10,053 nt of DNA from Gammaproteobacteria bacterium (GTDB lineage Bacteria > Pseudomonadota > Gammaproteobacteria > Steroidobacterales > Steroidobacteraceae). The stretch spans positions 1 to 10,053 of the forward strand of contig JAQGOE010000109.1 in assembly GCA_028293725.1 (NCBI GenBank), written 5' to 3'. Position numbers and translations under genes: made by a program. Numbering within the stretch: the first letter of the stretch is position 1; the number at the start of each line of letters is the position of its first letter. Under the pieces are notes generated by a model that worked only from the letters and a program-made list of their open reading frames with translations, was not told the origin of the DNA and made no database searches. Of this stretch, positions 1 to 6,804 are shown piece after piece.

Positions 1-455
1 ACGCTTACCGTCTGATCGGCCAGCATCTCAAGGATGAGTTTCATCGCAACGGCGATATGCAGCTATTGCTGCTGCGCTACACGCAGTCGCTGATCACGCA
101 GATGTGCCAGACCGCAGTGTGCAACCGCCATCACTCGGTGGATCAGCAACTGTGCCGCTGGCTACTGCTCTCCCTCGACCGGCTTTCGTCCAATCAGTTG
201 ACAATGACACAGGAGCTCATCGCCAATATGCTCGGCGTGCGCCGCGAAGGTGTCACCGAAGCCGCCGGCAAACTGCACAAACTCGGTATCATCCGCTACG
301 CCCGCGGACAAATCACGGTGTTGGACCGGCCAAAGCTGGAACAGCTGTGTTGCGAGTGTTATGCCGTGGTCAAGAAAGAAAGCGACCGCCTGCTGCCGGC
401 TGCTGACCCGAAGCAGCGCCGAGGGCCTGGAGCGAAGCCGGCCGGCAGTGCGTGA
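1..455 (+). CDS. Crp/Fnr family transcriptional regulator, C-terminal part (5' end outside window)
   Basis: The reading frame is open from base 3 with no stop upstream, so this is the 3' part of a gene cut by the window edge. What remains is the dimerisation helix (about QLLLLRYTQSLITQMCQTAVCN) and a winged helix-turn-helix with the segment MTQELIANMLGVRREGVTEAA as recognition region and RYARGQITVLD as wing. It ends in the CYAVVKKESDRLLP signature of a soil-proteobacterial Crp/Fnr branch. The N-terminal cyclic-nucleotide-binding-like domain is outside the window, so the effector cannot be judged. By hand alignment about half of the last 95 or so residues are identical to the complete paralogue at 4941-5648. 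The final RRGPGAKPAGSA tail is absent from that paralogue. Likely a DNA-binding regulator in the cytoplasm; its targets are unknown. Confidence 0.9.
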   Translation, partial: AYRLIGQHLKDEFHRNGDMQLLLLRYTQSLITQMCQTAVCNRHHSVDQQLCRWLLLSLDRLSSNQLTMTQELIANMLGVRREGVTEAAGKLHKLGIIRYARGQITVLDRPKLEQLCCECYAVVKKESDRLLPAADPKQRRGPGAKPAGSA

Positions 456-572
456 GTACGCAGCGTCGCTCGGCGGCCGGATCACCGCGGCATTTCCGAG
501 TCGCTCTGTCGCCCCGCCGAGTATGTACGCCACCGCACAGAGGGGCGCTCGGGATGCACGTAGCTTGCAGAA

Positions 573-1703
573 GTGCTGCACGAATTTCTCACCGCCAACC
601 GAATTGACTTAATCAATCGGTGCCGACTCAAGGTCGCTCAAAGACACGCGCCGAAAGTGACCGACGCGGAACTGACGCACGGAATACCACGCTTCCTTGA
701 TCAGCTCATCAAGACGCTTCAGGTCGAGCAGACGTCCGACCCGTTGCAAAGCCGAAGGGTTTCCGGTCCTGCGGGCGGTTGGCCGGCGTTGTCCGAGATT
801 GCCGTAACCGCGGCGTTGCATGGCCGAGAGTTATCCCAACAGGGATTCACGGTTGACCAGGTTGTTCACGACTACGGCGATCTCTGTCAGGCTATAACGG
901 ATCTGGCGTTCGAGCGCCGCATGCCGATCGAGATAGACGAGTTTCGAACTCTCAACCGCTGTCTCGACAATGGAATCGCCGATGCCGTCACGGAATATGC
1001 GTTTCAGCGCAGTTCTTTGATGGAAAATAATGGCGTCAAAGCCCTGAATGAGCGACTGGGATTTCTCGCGCACGAACTGCGCAATCTCGTTCACACGGCG
1101 ACTCTGGCCGTCGTCGCCATCAAGGCCGGCAACGTAGGATTGACGGGCGCCACCGGCGCCGTCCTGGATCAGTCCTTGGTAGGATTGCGGAGTCTCATCG
1201 ATCGATCCCTCGCCGACGTACGAGTCACCGCGGGAATGCCGCCGCGACACCAATTGATCTCCCTGGCCGACTTCATCGCCGACGTTGGAATTACCGCATC
1301 GCTCGAGGCGCAGACGCGCAAATGTAAGTTCACCGTCTCCGAAGTCGATACGGAGCTTGCTGTTGTTGTTGACCGGGACATGCTTTTCTCCGCGGTCGGA
1401 AACCTACTGCAGAACGCATTCAAGTTCACGCACCGAGACACCGAGGTCTCGTTGAACACCTACGCTGTCGCGGATCGCATCCGCATCGACGTCGAGGATC
1501 ATTGCGGCGGCCTGCCATCGGGAGCCGCGGAAAAACTGTTTCTGCCGTTCACGCAGAACGGTGAGGATAGATCCGGTATGGGACTGGGACTGGCAATCTG
1601 CCGGCGCAGCGTCGAGGCCAACAATGGAGTGCTGCGGTTCCGCGACCTGCCGCGCTCCGGGTGTGTATTCACGATCGATCTGCCTCGACACTCGATTCCA
1701 TGA
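573..1703 (+). CDS. Soluble sensor histidine kinase with RsbRD_N-like N-terminal domain
   Basis: A 376-residue cytoplasmic histidine kinase with no transmembrane segment or signal peptide. The first 150 or so residues (LHEFLTANRIDLINRCR, HGIPRFLDQLIKTLQ) resemble the helical RsbRD_N/RsbU_N-type sensory domain. The transmitter follows: H-box FLAHELRNLVHTA with phosphoacceptor His167, N-box NLLQNAFKFTH (Asn281), G1-like DHCGGLP (Asp309), F-box LFLPF and G2 GMGLGLAI (Gly335-Gly339). All core ATP-binding elements are present, so it should autophosphorylate. The GTG start is forced: an in-frame TAG at 561-563 lies just upstream and no other start codon falls between. Its Shine-Dalgarno is weak. 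The stop overlaps the start of the next gene (ATGA), implying co-translation. No response regulator is in the window, so the phosphotransfer partner and the signal are unknown. Confidence 0.9.
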   Translation: MLHEFLTANRIDLINRCRLKVAQRHAPKVTDAELTHGIPRFLDQLIKTLQVEQTSDPLQSRRVSGPAGGWPALSEIAVTAALHGRELSQQGFTVDQVVHDYGDLCQAITDLAFERRMPIEIDEFRTLNRCLDNGIADAVTEYAFQRSSLMENNGVKALNERLGFLAHELRNLVHTATLAVVAIKAGNVGLTGATGAVLDQSLVGLRSLIDRSLADVRVTAGMPPRHQLISLADFIADVGITASLEAQTRKCKFTVSEVDTELAVVVDRDMLFSAVGNLLQNAFKFTHRDTEVSLNTYAVADRIRIDVEDHCGGLPSGAAEKLFLPFTQNGEDRSGMGLGLAICRRSVEANNGVLRFRDLPRSGCVFTIDLPRHSIP

Positions 1704-2200
1704 CAACCCATCCCCCCCGCATTCGCAAGCGCCTACTCGTCTCCGCAACAGCGCCGAGTGACTTCGATCGCGCTCTCGACCTAGCCGCAGCGGCCTCTTT
1801 TGAATACAGCTCGGAAGATCCTCAGCATTGTTTAGAGAATATATTGGACGATCACGTGGGACCCGGAGGGACGTATTGGTCCGGCGCGCGCGCTGATTCG
1901 ATCGAGAGGTTGGTTATCACATTCGACACACCGCAGACACTGTCGAGGTTGGTGTATGAAGTCGAAGAGACCCAAGCGGAACGCACGCAGGAAGTCCGTG
2001 TCGAGGTGTCAGAAGATGCCGATCGAACCTATCGCACCGTGCTGAATCAGGAATATGCATTCAGCCCACGAGGAGCGACCTTCCAGCGGGAGGATATCCG
2101 GCTGCAACTATCGACCGTTACCCATATTCGGCTGACAATCGTCCCTAATAAAGGCGGCACCGGCAAGGCGACGCTCACTTCCCTGCATCTCTATTCTTGA
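1700..2200 (+). CDS. Small discoidin (F5/8 type C)-like domain protein coupled to the kinase
   Basis: A 166-residue protein. The frame is open from further upstream inside the kinase gene, but the ATG at 1700 overlaps the kinase stop (ATGA) and is the natural coupled start. From about residue 33 it reads as a single jelly-roll of the galactose-binding/discoidin type: the opening SSEDPQHCLENILDDHVGPG and TYWSGAR segments, the strand IERLVITFDTPQTLSRLVYEVEE, then RTQEVRVEVSEDADRTYRTVLNQEY, and a closing THIRLTIVPNKGGTGKATLTSLHLYS strand pair. These are typical of F5/8C folds that bind sugars or lipids at loop tips. There is no signal peptide or membrane helix, so it appears cytoplasmic, which is unusual for this fold. 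The coupling suggests a role with the kinase, for example as a ligand-sensing partner, but that is inference. The fold call rests on pattern, not on invariant catalytic residues. Confidence 0.75.
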   Translation: MTTHPPRIRKRLLVSATAPSDFDRALDLAAAASFEYSSEDPQHCLENILDDHVGPGGTYWSGARADSIERLVITFDTPQTLSRLVYEVEETQAERTQEVRVEVSEDADRTYRTVLNQEYAFSPRGATFQREDIRLQLSTVTHIRLTIVPNKGGTGKATLTSLHLYS

Positions 2201-2343
2201 TATCCGGGATTGGGGGCGTGCTAACCAGTGCGGCAACGCTAGAGTCTCGGCTACGCTTTTCCCCAACAGGACTCACCTGGAGTTGAGCGATGCGGCTGGA
2301 GGGTACCCGGCGTACGAGCCGTTGCGCGCCGCCGGGCGAACGC

Positions 2344-2898
2344 TCAGGTTGTCGCTTTGATCTTCGTGATCTTCGAACCCTCCAGTGACACATCTGCAAG
2401 CAAACCCTTTTCACCGAAGATGAATCCGAGGATGGGCTTACCCACGACGGCGCTGTCATATTGCCCGCCGGCGCCCTCTGACACCACGGCGACCGCGGTG
2501 TCCGCGCCCACAGACCAGCCGTCGCTGGCTCTGAATCGATTGAGCGCCTCCTGGGTCATGAACAGGATGATTTCGCTATGCCGGGCGACGCCGAGGGTGA
2601 GACCGATCGAAGCAGATCCGACGCTGTAGTAATTGACGGATTCGCCCTTGAGCAGCAGGACGCCCTCGCCAAACTCGCCGGCGACTCCGACGCCACCCTT
2701 GGTCACGCGCGAAAAGACCAATACGCCCGCCGCGCCATCCACCAATTTCCGGTTCGCGGGGTTGAGCGCATAGAAGTGTTTCAGTGTCTTCGCGGCGCTC
2801 GCATCGAGCGCCGCTTTGCTGTGGGCGAGCGATTCGGCGCTCGCGACGAGGCCCAGGATCGTAAGTCCAATCGAGGCCACCAATGCTTTCAGTTTCAT
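2344..2898 (-). CDS. YSC84/SYLF-domain lipid-binding protein, exported
   Basis: A 184-residue protein with a Sec signal peptide (MKLKALVASIGLTILGLVASAESLA; cleavage probably near residue 25; no lipobox Cys). The mature part matches the SYLF/YSC84 family: an N-terminal helix (SAAKTLKHFYALNP), then VDGAAGVLVFSRVTKGGVGVAGEFGEGVLL, YYSVGSASIGLTLGVARHSEIILFMTQEALNRF, and the conserved end VGADTAVAVVSEGAGG...PILGFIFGEKGLLADVSLEGSKITKI. Its length is normal for bacterial members, which are periplasmic or outer-membrane-associated and bind phospholipid; their exact role is poorly known. The ATG at 2898 has only a weak Shine-Dalgarno. It is convergent with the discoidin-like gene and divergent from the gene at 3092. 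The 143-base gap downstream (2201-2343) shows no clear terminator. Confidence 0.9.
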   Translation of the reverse strand: MKLKALVASIGLTILGLVASAESLAHSKAALDASAAKTLKHFYALNPANRKLVDGAAGVLVFSRVTKGGVGVAGEFGEGVLLLKGESVNYYSVGSASIGLTLGVARHSEIILFMTQEALNRFRASDGWSVGADTAVAVVSEGAGGQYDSAVVGKPILGFIFGEKGLLADVSLEGSKITKIKATT

Positions 2899-3091
2899 GG
2901 TATTGCTCTATCTTTGGGGAAAGTGATCCGAAAGACCCAGTTGCGGGAGATCGTCCTTGCCGGGTGACGGATGCGGCCCAACATAGACCCTGCTCGAGAC
3001 TTCATCAGTGCGTTGCCGTACTCAGATCGCCGCGGCAAGGGTGGGTGCGCCGATGGTCAAGTAGCTACTGGCAGCAGGCCCGGAGATCGAA

Positions 3092-3607
3092 ATGACCCCG
3101 ACCGCCTCGATTCCCCCCCTTGGATTCGAATTCGACAACTTCCTGTTCGCCCTGGTCGGTGAGGACCGCAATGGAATGCCGCTCAGCGTCGTGTCCGTAC
3201 TGGCACGAATGGAACTGGATCCCTGGGTGGAAGCTGCAAGCCTGGCAGATCTGCCGGCGGAAACGGCGGCGCGGAAACTGGCCGCGTGGCTCGATGCGCT
3301 TCCCGACCCCACTTTGAAGGCGGCGAGCCCCGACACCAGGGCTGCTCGTTTGATCGCACTGTTGCCGCGGCGGAAAACTCCCAACTCCCCGCCGCCTGTG
3401 GCGGCGACAGGTGCCGTCGCGGGAACAGGTGCCGTCGCGCCAGCCAAACCCCGAGCGCTCACCAAAGCGATCCTCGTCGCAATCTACCTGATCCTGTCGT
3501 TGTGTATTCAACTCTTCATTGCGCGCCGGGAAGCGCCGGCGAGCCCCGAACTCATGCATGCCCCGGCCTCCACAATCGTCCCGCCGTCAGGAGACTTCCG
3601 GAAGTGA
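3092..3607 (+). CDS. Unrecognised small protein with proline/alanine linker and one C-terminal membrane helix
   Basis: A 171-residue protein I cannot assign to a named family. It has an N-terminal soluble domain of about 95 residues (PPLGFEFDNFLFALVGEDRNGMPLSVVSVLARMELDPW...LPAETAARKLAAWL), a Pro/Ala/Gly/Thr linker at about 96-122, and a single hydrophobic helix at about 126-144 (AILVAIYLILSLCIQLFIA) followed by RR and a short tail. This suggests a tail-region membrane anchor with the N-domain in the cytoplasm. A good Shine-Dalgarno (ggag, 3082-3085) lies 6 bases before the ATG, and the clear helix makes this strand more credible than the antisense frame. The linker is encoded by an 18-base tandem repeat. 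Its last 21 bases overlap the end of manA on the other strand. The compact N-domain pattern looks like a conserved hypothetical, but I infer no function. Confidence 0.75.
   Translation: MTPTASIPPLGFEFDNFLFALVGEDRNGMPLSVVSVLARMELDPWVEAASLADLPAETAARKLAAWLDALPDPTLKAASPDTRAARLIALLPRRKTPNSPPPVAATGAVAGTGAVAPAKPRALTKAILVAIYLILSLCIQLFIARREAPASPELMHAPASTIVPPSGDFRK
3407..3442 (+). repeat. Two-copy 18-bp tandem repeat in a protein linker
   Basis: Two adjacent 18-base units (3407-3424 and 3425-3442) share their first 15 bases (acaggtgccgtcgcg) and differ at two of the last three. They encode TGAVAG and TGAVAP in the flexible linker of the protein at 3092-3607. A short inverted repeat, GCCGCC-tgt-GGCGGC at 3391-3405, sits just before. 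This looks like slippage-type expansion of a low-complexity linker. Confidence 0.8.
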
Positions 3608-4582
3608 GATTTCTAATACACTGACGACACCCTGCGGCCGGCACGAACACTCTCCGACCACCGCCGGCAAAAGCAGCACCACACCCTTGCCGAAAGCGTA
3701 ATGGGTGCCACCATGTTCCAGCTGAGCGTTCCCGGCGAGGCACACCAGTACACGTGGCAGCGCCGCTGCACCGACCCTGAACGGGAGTTGTGCGGTGATT
3801 CGCGTCATGCCGAATTGATCACACTGAACCAGCTTCTCCCGTAGGACCGGCTGCGTCTGTTCCAACACCGGCGTGACGGGGCCGATGGCGCCCTGCTCGA
3901 AATCAATGCACGCCAGTGCCTGCTCCACCTGCAGAGGCCGCCGCTGACCGGTCCTGGGATCGCATTGGTCCCAGTCATAAAGGCGAAACGTCACGTCACT
4001 GTTCTGCTGTACTTCAAACACCATGACGTCGCTCAATGAATGAACGGTCCCAGCCCGTATGAAGACGACATCTGCGGGTTTTGGCGTGAAGCTGGCCAAC
4101 TGATCTGCCACGGTTCCGGTTGCGATTGCCTGCCGCAACCCGTCCGCGGTGATACCGGGCTTCAAGCCCGCGAAGACACGAGCCTCGGACCCCTTTTCCA
4201 GAACGACCCACGCCTCGGTCTTTCCTGTATCGCCGGTCGAGATGAGCTTCTTGTGTGCATCAGATGGATGCACCTGAACCGAAAACCGCGTCCTCACGTC
4301 GAGGAACTTCAAGAGCAGTGGGAAACGACTGAAGCGCCCGGAAAGTTTGCCCAATAACTGCTGCGGAGACTGCGCTAACAATTGACGGAGGGTCTTTCCC
4401 TTCAGAGGACCATCGGCGACCAGACTGGCCTGGTCATCGCGGTCGCTCAGCAGCCAGGCTTCGCCCACGGGGTCGTCGCCGGATAAGCGCGTCGACAGGA
4501 GACCGGCCAAACGCCGGCCACCCCAAACCCGGTACTGGTAAATCGGTTCGAATCGCAGCGGATAGAGCGGTATCTCATTCAT
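3587..4582 (-). CDS. manA: Mannose-6-phosphate isomerase, class I (short form)
   Basis: A 331-residue zinc enzyme that interconverts mannose 6-phosphate and fructose 6-phosphate in the cytoplasm, feeding GDP-mannose and exopolysaccharide synthesis or mannose use. The family start PLRFEPIYQYRVWGGRRLA and GEAWLLSDRDDQASLVADGPL are clear. Zinc ligands are visible: Gln103 and His105 in QVHPSDAH, Glu123 in KTEAWVV and His181 in GTVHSL. The expected active-site Arg is Arg200 in TFRLYDWDQ. The length suits the short Bacillus-like form rather than the roughly 390-residue E. coli form. The C-terminal cupin half is complete and ends in CRPQGVVSVLEISLP. The ATG at 4582 has a moderate Shine-Dalgarno (aaagg, 9 bases away). 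It overlaps the convergent gene at 3092-3607 by 21 bases. It is not beside other sugar genes, so it probably has its own promoter in 4583-4680. Confidence 0.93.
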   Translation of the reverse strand: MNEIPLYPLRFEPIYQYRVWGGRRLAGLLSTRLSGDDPVGEAWLLSDRDDQASLVADGPLKGKTLRQLLAQSPQQLLGKLSGRFSRFPLLLKFLDVRTRFSVQVHPSDAHKKLISTGDTGKTEAWVVLEKGSEARVFAGLKPGITADGLRQAIATGTVADQLASFTPKPADVVFIRAGTVHSLSDVMVFEVQQNSDVTFRLYDWDQCDPRTGQRRPLQVEQALACIDFEQGAIGPVTPVLEQTQPVLREKLVQCDQFGMTRITAQLPFRVGAAALPRVLVCLAGNAQLEHGGTHYAFGKGVVLLLPAVVGECSCRPQGVVSVLEISLPEVS

Positions 4583-4940
4583 CGAACAGCCTTTCGGAGT
4601 GAGTACGGCAGCGCACGGAAGTCCCCCCGCCTACCGCAGTAGTATTACAGAATGAGCACACTAACCTTACGCTACCGCCCCTCGCGCACTGATGGTTTTG
4701 GCTTCGCTTCCCCCGCTCGGGCGCCGCGCAGAACCCAAGTCACCGCCCACGACGACCGGCTGAGGCCAAAAAAGGCACGACACGCGGCGGCGGCGGACCG
4801 ATTCGACGGCAAATCTCCAGTCACCAGCACGCTTTTGACGCCTAGCGGCAGGTCCGTCCGTTGCACGTTGTGGCGAAAATCGGCGCGGACGCCCCTAAAC
4901 TCATAGCTTTCCTGTGAGACGGCGCTCACAGGAGAGTCTC
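4583..4940. other. Divergent non-coding region between manA and the second Crp/Fnr gene
   Basis: This stretch of 358 bases holds no convincing gene. It must carry the promoters of manA (leftward) and crp2 (rightward). On the minus strand TGTAATACT (about 4643-4651) is a passable -10 element for manA, but no good -35 lies 16-18 bases upstream. The only strong structure is the inverted repeat at 4907-4936. A short frame at 4652-4906 gives an Arg/Ser/Thr/Pro-rich peptide without a ribosome binding site and is not accepted as a gene. Confidence 0.6.
4907..4936 (+). promoter_or_regulatory. Inverted repeat/RNA hairpin covering the crp2 Shine-Dalgarno
   Basis: Perfect 8-base arms CCTGTGAG (4911-4918) and CTCACAGG (4925-4932) flank the 6-base loop ACGGCG. 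The pairing extends outward by C-G, T-A, a T-G wobble and T-A to a 12-bp stem. The Shine-Dalgarno AGGAG (4930-4934) lies within the right arm, 6 bases before the GTG at 4941, so the RNA hairpin would hide it. As DNA, TGTGA...TCACA also resembles Crp half-sites, though with 8 instead of 6 bases between them. Translational control and autoregulatory operator are both possible. Confidence 0.65.
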
Positions 4941-5648
4941 GTGTCAGTACCTTCGCGGTCCGCAGAAAAAAACCTTCTAGTCGCTGCGCTACCCGGCCCG
5001 GATCGGCGCCATCTGCTGGCACGCTGCCAACGAGTTGAGCTCATCCTTTCCGATGTGCTCTACAAGCCCGGTGAGCGCATTCGCCATGTGTATTTCCCCA
5101 CCGAAAGCTTCATCTCTCTGATCACGCCGATCGACGGCCAGGCCAATCTCGAAGTCGGCCTCGTCGGCGACGAAGGCATGCTCGGGATCTCGTTGATGCT
5201 AGGAGTGGACGCCGCACCCATGCGCGCCCTGGTACAGGGCGCGGGCGCCGCCTGGCAAATGGAAGCGGCGCCATTCTGTCGTGAGCTCAAACATAGTGCG
5301 GCGCTACAACGAAGTCTGAACCGTTACCTCTACGTAACGCTGGCGCAGTTGGCACAGACGGCGGCTTGCACCCGCTTTCATCTCGTCGAGGCGCGGCTCG
5401 CCCGTTGGCTATTGATGACCCGCGATCGGGCCCACGCCGATGAATTCCACATCACTCACGAATTCATGGCCTACATGCTCGGCGTTCGCCGCGCCGGCGT
5501 TACCCGAGCCGCCACCTCTCTGCGCAAGCGCAAGCTGATCCGCTACAGCCGCGGCAAGCTGACGATCCTCAATGGGCGCGGCCTGGAAGCCGCGGCTTGC
5601 GGGTGTTATACGGTGGTCAAGGAAACGTACGCCCGGGTCCTGAGTTAG
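4941..5648 (+). CDS. Crp/Fnr family transcriptional regulator (second paralogue, complete)
   Basis: A 235-residue regulator. I choose the GTG at 4941 because AGGAG sits 6 bases upstream; an in-frame GTG at 4914 would add nine residues and lies inside the hairpin arm. The N-terminal cNMP-binding-like beta-barrel is at about 12-125 ([53 protein letters not shown]), followed by the dimer helix ([24 protein letters not shown]) and a winged HTH at about 168-215 ([32 protein letters not shown]). It ends with the CGCYTVVKE signature. The classical cAMP-contact pattern of E. coli CRP and the iron-sulphur Cys set of FNR are not seen, so the effector is unknown. It is about half identical in the C-terminal third to the partial gene at 1-455. 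Its last 240 bases are antisense to the CheB-like frame. Confidence 0.92.
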   Translation: MSVPSRSAEKNLLVAALPGPDRRHLLARCQRVELILSDVLYKPGERIRHVYFPTESFISLITPIDGQANLEVGLVGDEGMLGISLMLGVDAAPMRALVQGAGAAWQMEAAPFCRELKHSAALQRSLNRYLYVTLAQLAQTAACTRFHLVEARLARWLLMTRDRAHADEFHITHEFMAYMLGVRRAGVTRAATSLRKRKLIRYSRGKLTILNGRGLEAAACGCYTVVKETYARVLS

Positions 5649-6251
5649 TTCCACGAGTCGGCTGATGCGTGCCAACTCGTGTGCGATCTCATTCGGCCGC
5701 AGCACGAAATCCACGCATCCAGTGTCGATAGCACTGATCGGTATGTTGGGAAAGCGCGCAGATCCGGGATACTGTGCAAACGTAATGCCGCCGGCTTGCC
5801 TGATCGCTCGTATGCCGGGCGCCCGGTCGGAACCTCCGCCTGACAGGATTACGCCGATCGCGTTATAGCCAAACTCCTGCGCAAGCGACGTGAATAGAGC
5901 ATCCGCGGGGCTATCGATCCCGCTTGCGGCAGGTGTCACGCAAATGCGGCCGCCAGTCATTGTCGGGTTAGCATTTGGGGGTATCACATAGAGACGGCCG
6001 TGCTCCGCCACCAATCCGTCGTGCGCGTCTATCACCGGGAGAGTCGTTCTCTTCGCCAGAGATTCGGCGAGCGGTATCCCGCGGCTCGCAGCGAGTTGTT
6101 GAACGAAGATAAAGGCCGCCGCACAGTTGGCCGGCAAAGCGGACACCAACTCACAAGGGGCGGCAATATCACCCGCAAAGCAGGCCACGGCGACGATGAG
6201 GGGCACATCGACGGTCGAAGAAAGACGCGCTATGCGTTCCTCGATGCTCAT
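5409..6251 (-). CDS. CheB-like methylesterase domain protein, catalytic Ser and His replaced
   Basis: A 280-residue frame whose residues 18-196 match the CheB methylesterase fold without a receiver domain: [99 protein letters not shown]. In working enzymes the nucleophile is the Ser of GASAGG; here the aligned segment is ACFAGD with Phe25 at that site (Cys24 adjacent). The His of VVQHL is Gln52. Only the Asp (Asp142) is kept. It is therefore probably not an active methylesterase. The ATG follows the PRC gene stop by one base (TAAGATG) and lacks a Shine-Dalgarno, indicating translational coupling. From residue 202 on it is antisense to crp2, and that tail matches nothing in CheB. No chemotaxis genes are nearby. 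Confidence 0.8.
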   Translation of the reverse strand: MSIEERIARLSSTVDVPLIVAVACFAGDIAAPCELVSALPANCAAAFIFVQQLAASRGIPLAESLAKRTTLPVIDAHDGLVAEHGRLYVIPPNANPTMTGGRICVTPAASGIDSPADALFTSLAQEFGYNAIGVILSGGGSDRAPGIRAIRQAGGITFAQYPGSARFPNIPISAIDTGCVDFVLRPNEIAHELARISRLVELTQDPGVRFLDHRITPASRGFQAAPIEDRQLAAAVADQLALAQRGGGSGNAGAANAEHVGHEFVSDVEFIGVGPIAGHQ

Positions 6252-6252
6252 C

Positions 6253-6795
6253 TTACGCAGACGGCATCCGCCGCGACTGACGGGTGATCAGGTTCGCGCT
6301 GTCCCGGCCGTAATATTCGAGCAGCTCAATTTCCTGCTGACGATCCAGCGACGACGCTACAGCGTACGCTGGAGCATCTTTCAGCGTCTTACGAGACAGG
6401 TCGACAGAGACATTGGAGCTGAGCCAGTTCACGCCCTGAATCCACTGCGGCGCGACGAGCACTTGATGACCGAGCCACCAGTTGCTCGCGTCCACGATGA
6501 GATAGCGAATGGCCCAGGTCTCATCGTCGACGAGCAGCCCCTCGACACGTCCGATGTAGCCGTCGCTCGCGTGAATGTGATATTTCAAAACAGCATTGCA
6601 ACTGTGCAGGTGGGGATCGTCCCTCCCGAACGGCGCGACCGGAACCTTACGGTTCGCAAGCCACGCGCCGGTGGAGACGACGAGATAGCGGATGACCCAC
6701 GCCTCATCGTCGAAGTAAAGATCCTTCACTGCGCCGATCGTCCCGTCGGTGGCACCGATAGCGCACCCTTCCAGATCTTTTGAGTTGCGTAACAT
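6253..6795 (-). CDS. PRC-barrel domain protein, apparently shortened
   Basis: A 180-residue protein with two PRC-barrel-type halves. The first is MLRNSKDLEGCAIGATDGTIGAVKDLYFDDEAWVIRYLVVSTGAWL (1-46), the second NAVLKYHIHASDGYIGRVEGLLVDDETWAIRYLIVDASNWWLGHQVLVAPQWI (about 67-120) with its end VSVDLSRKTLKDAPAY. PRC-barrel domains are small beta-barrels used for protein interaction and stress responses in bacteria. From memory of the family, relatives have about 250 or more residues with a linker (SPDIDTDKPVSRQHE-type, then Tyr/Gly-rich) after the first barrel. Here VPVAPF runs directly into GRDDPHLHSC, so the end of barrel one and the linker are missing. The Shine-Dalgarno GAGG (6801-6804) touches the desaturase stop. 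It is the middle gene of a three-gene operon. No membrane helix is seen. Confidence 0.87.
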   Translation of the reverse strand: MLRNSKDLEGCAIGATDGTIGAVKDLYFDDEAWVIRYLVVSTGAWLANRKVPVAPFGRDDPHLHSCNAVLKYHIHASDGYIGRVEGLLVDDETWAIRYLIVDASNWWLGHQVLVAPQWIQGVNWLSSNVSVDLSRKTLKDAPAYAVASSLDRQQEIELLEYYGRDSANLITRQSRRMPSA

Positions 6796-6804
6796 ACCTT
6801 CCTC

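Noticed and set aside
504..547. Inverted repeats ctctgt/acagag and cgcccc/ggggcg after the first Crp/Fnr gene as a terminator
   Set aside because: The two pairings cross each other and cannot form together, the loops are about 26 bases and there is no T-run.
162..581. Minus-strand open frame opposite the first Crp/Fnr gene
   Set aside because: It is antisense to a clear HTH gene. Its resemblance to the CheB-like tail arises because both are antisense to paralogous crp sequence, so it is not evidence of a protein family.
1661..1700. Upstream ATG at 1661 as the start of the discoidin-like protein
   Set aside because: It lies deep in the kinase gene, the added residues resemble nothing, and the ATG at 1700 overlapping the kinase stop is the standard coupled start.
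2955..3040. CCTTGCCG and CGGCAAGG, 70 bases apart, in the SYLF/3092 divergent gap
   Set aside because: An eight-base match at this distance in a gap of 193 bases is within chance, and no promoter or known motif goes with it.
3022..3465. Minus-strand frame opposite the gene at 3092
   Set aside because: It gives an Ala/Ser/Gly-rich sequence without domain pattern, whereas the plus frame has a good ribosome binding site and a clear membrane helix.
4652..4906. Short plus-strand frame between manA and the second Crp/Fnr gene
   Set aside because: No Shine-Dalgarno, and an Arg/Ser/Thr/Pro-rich product typical of untranslated high-GC sequence.
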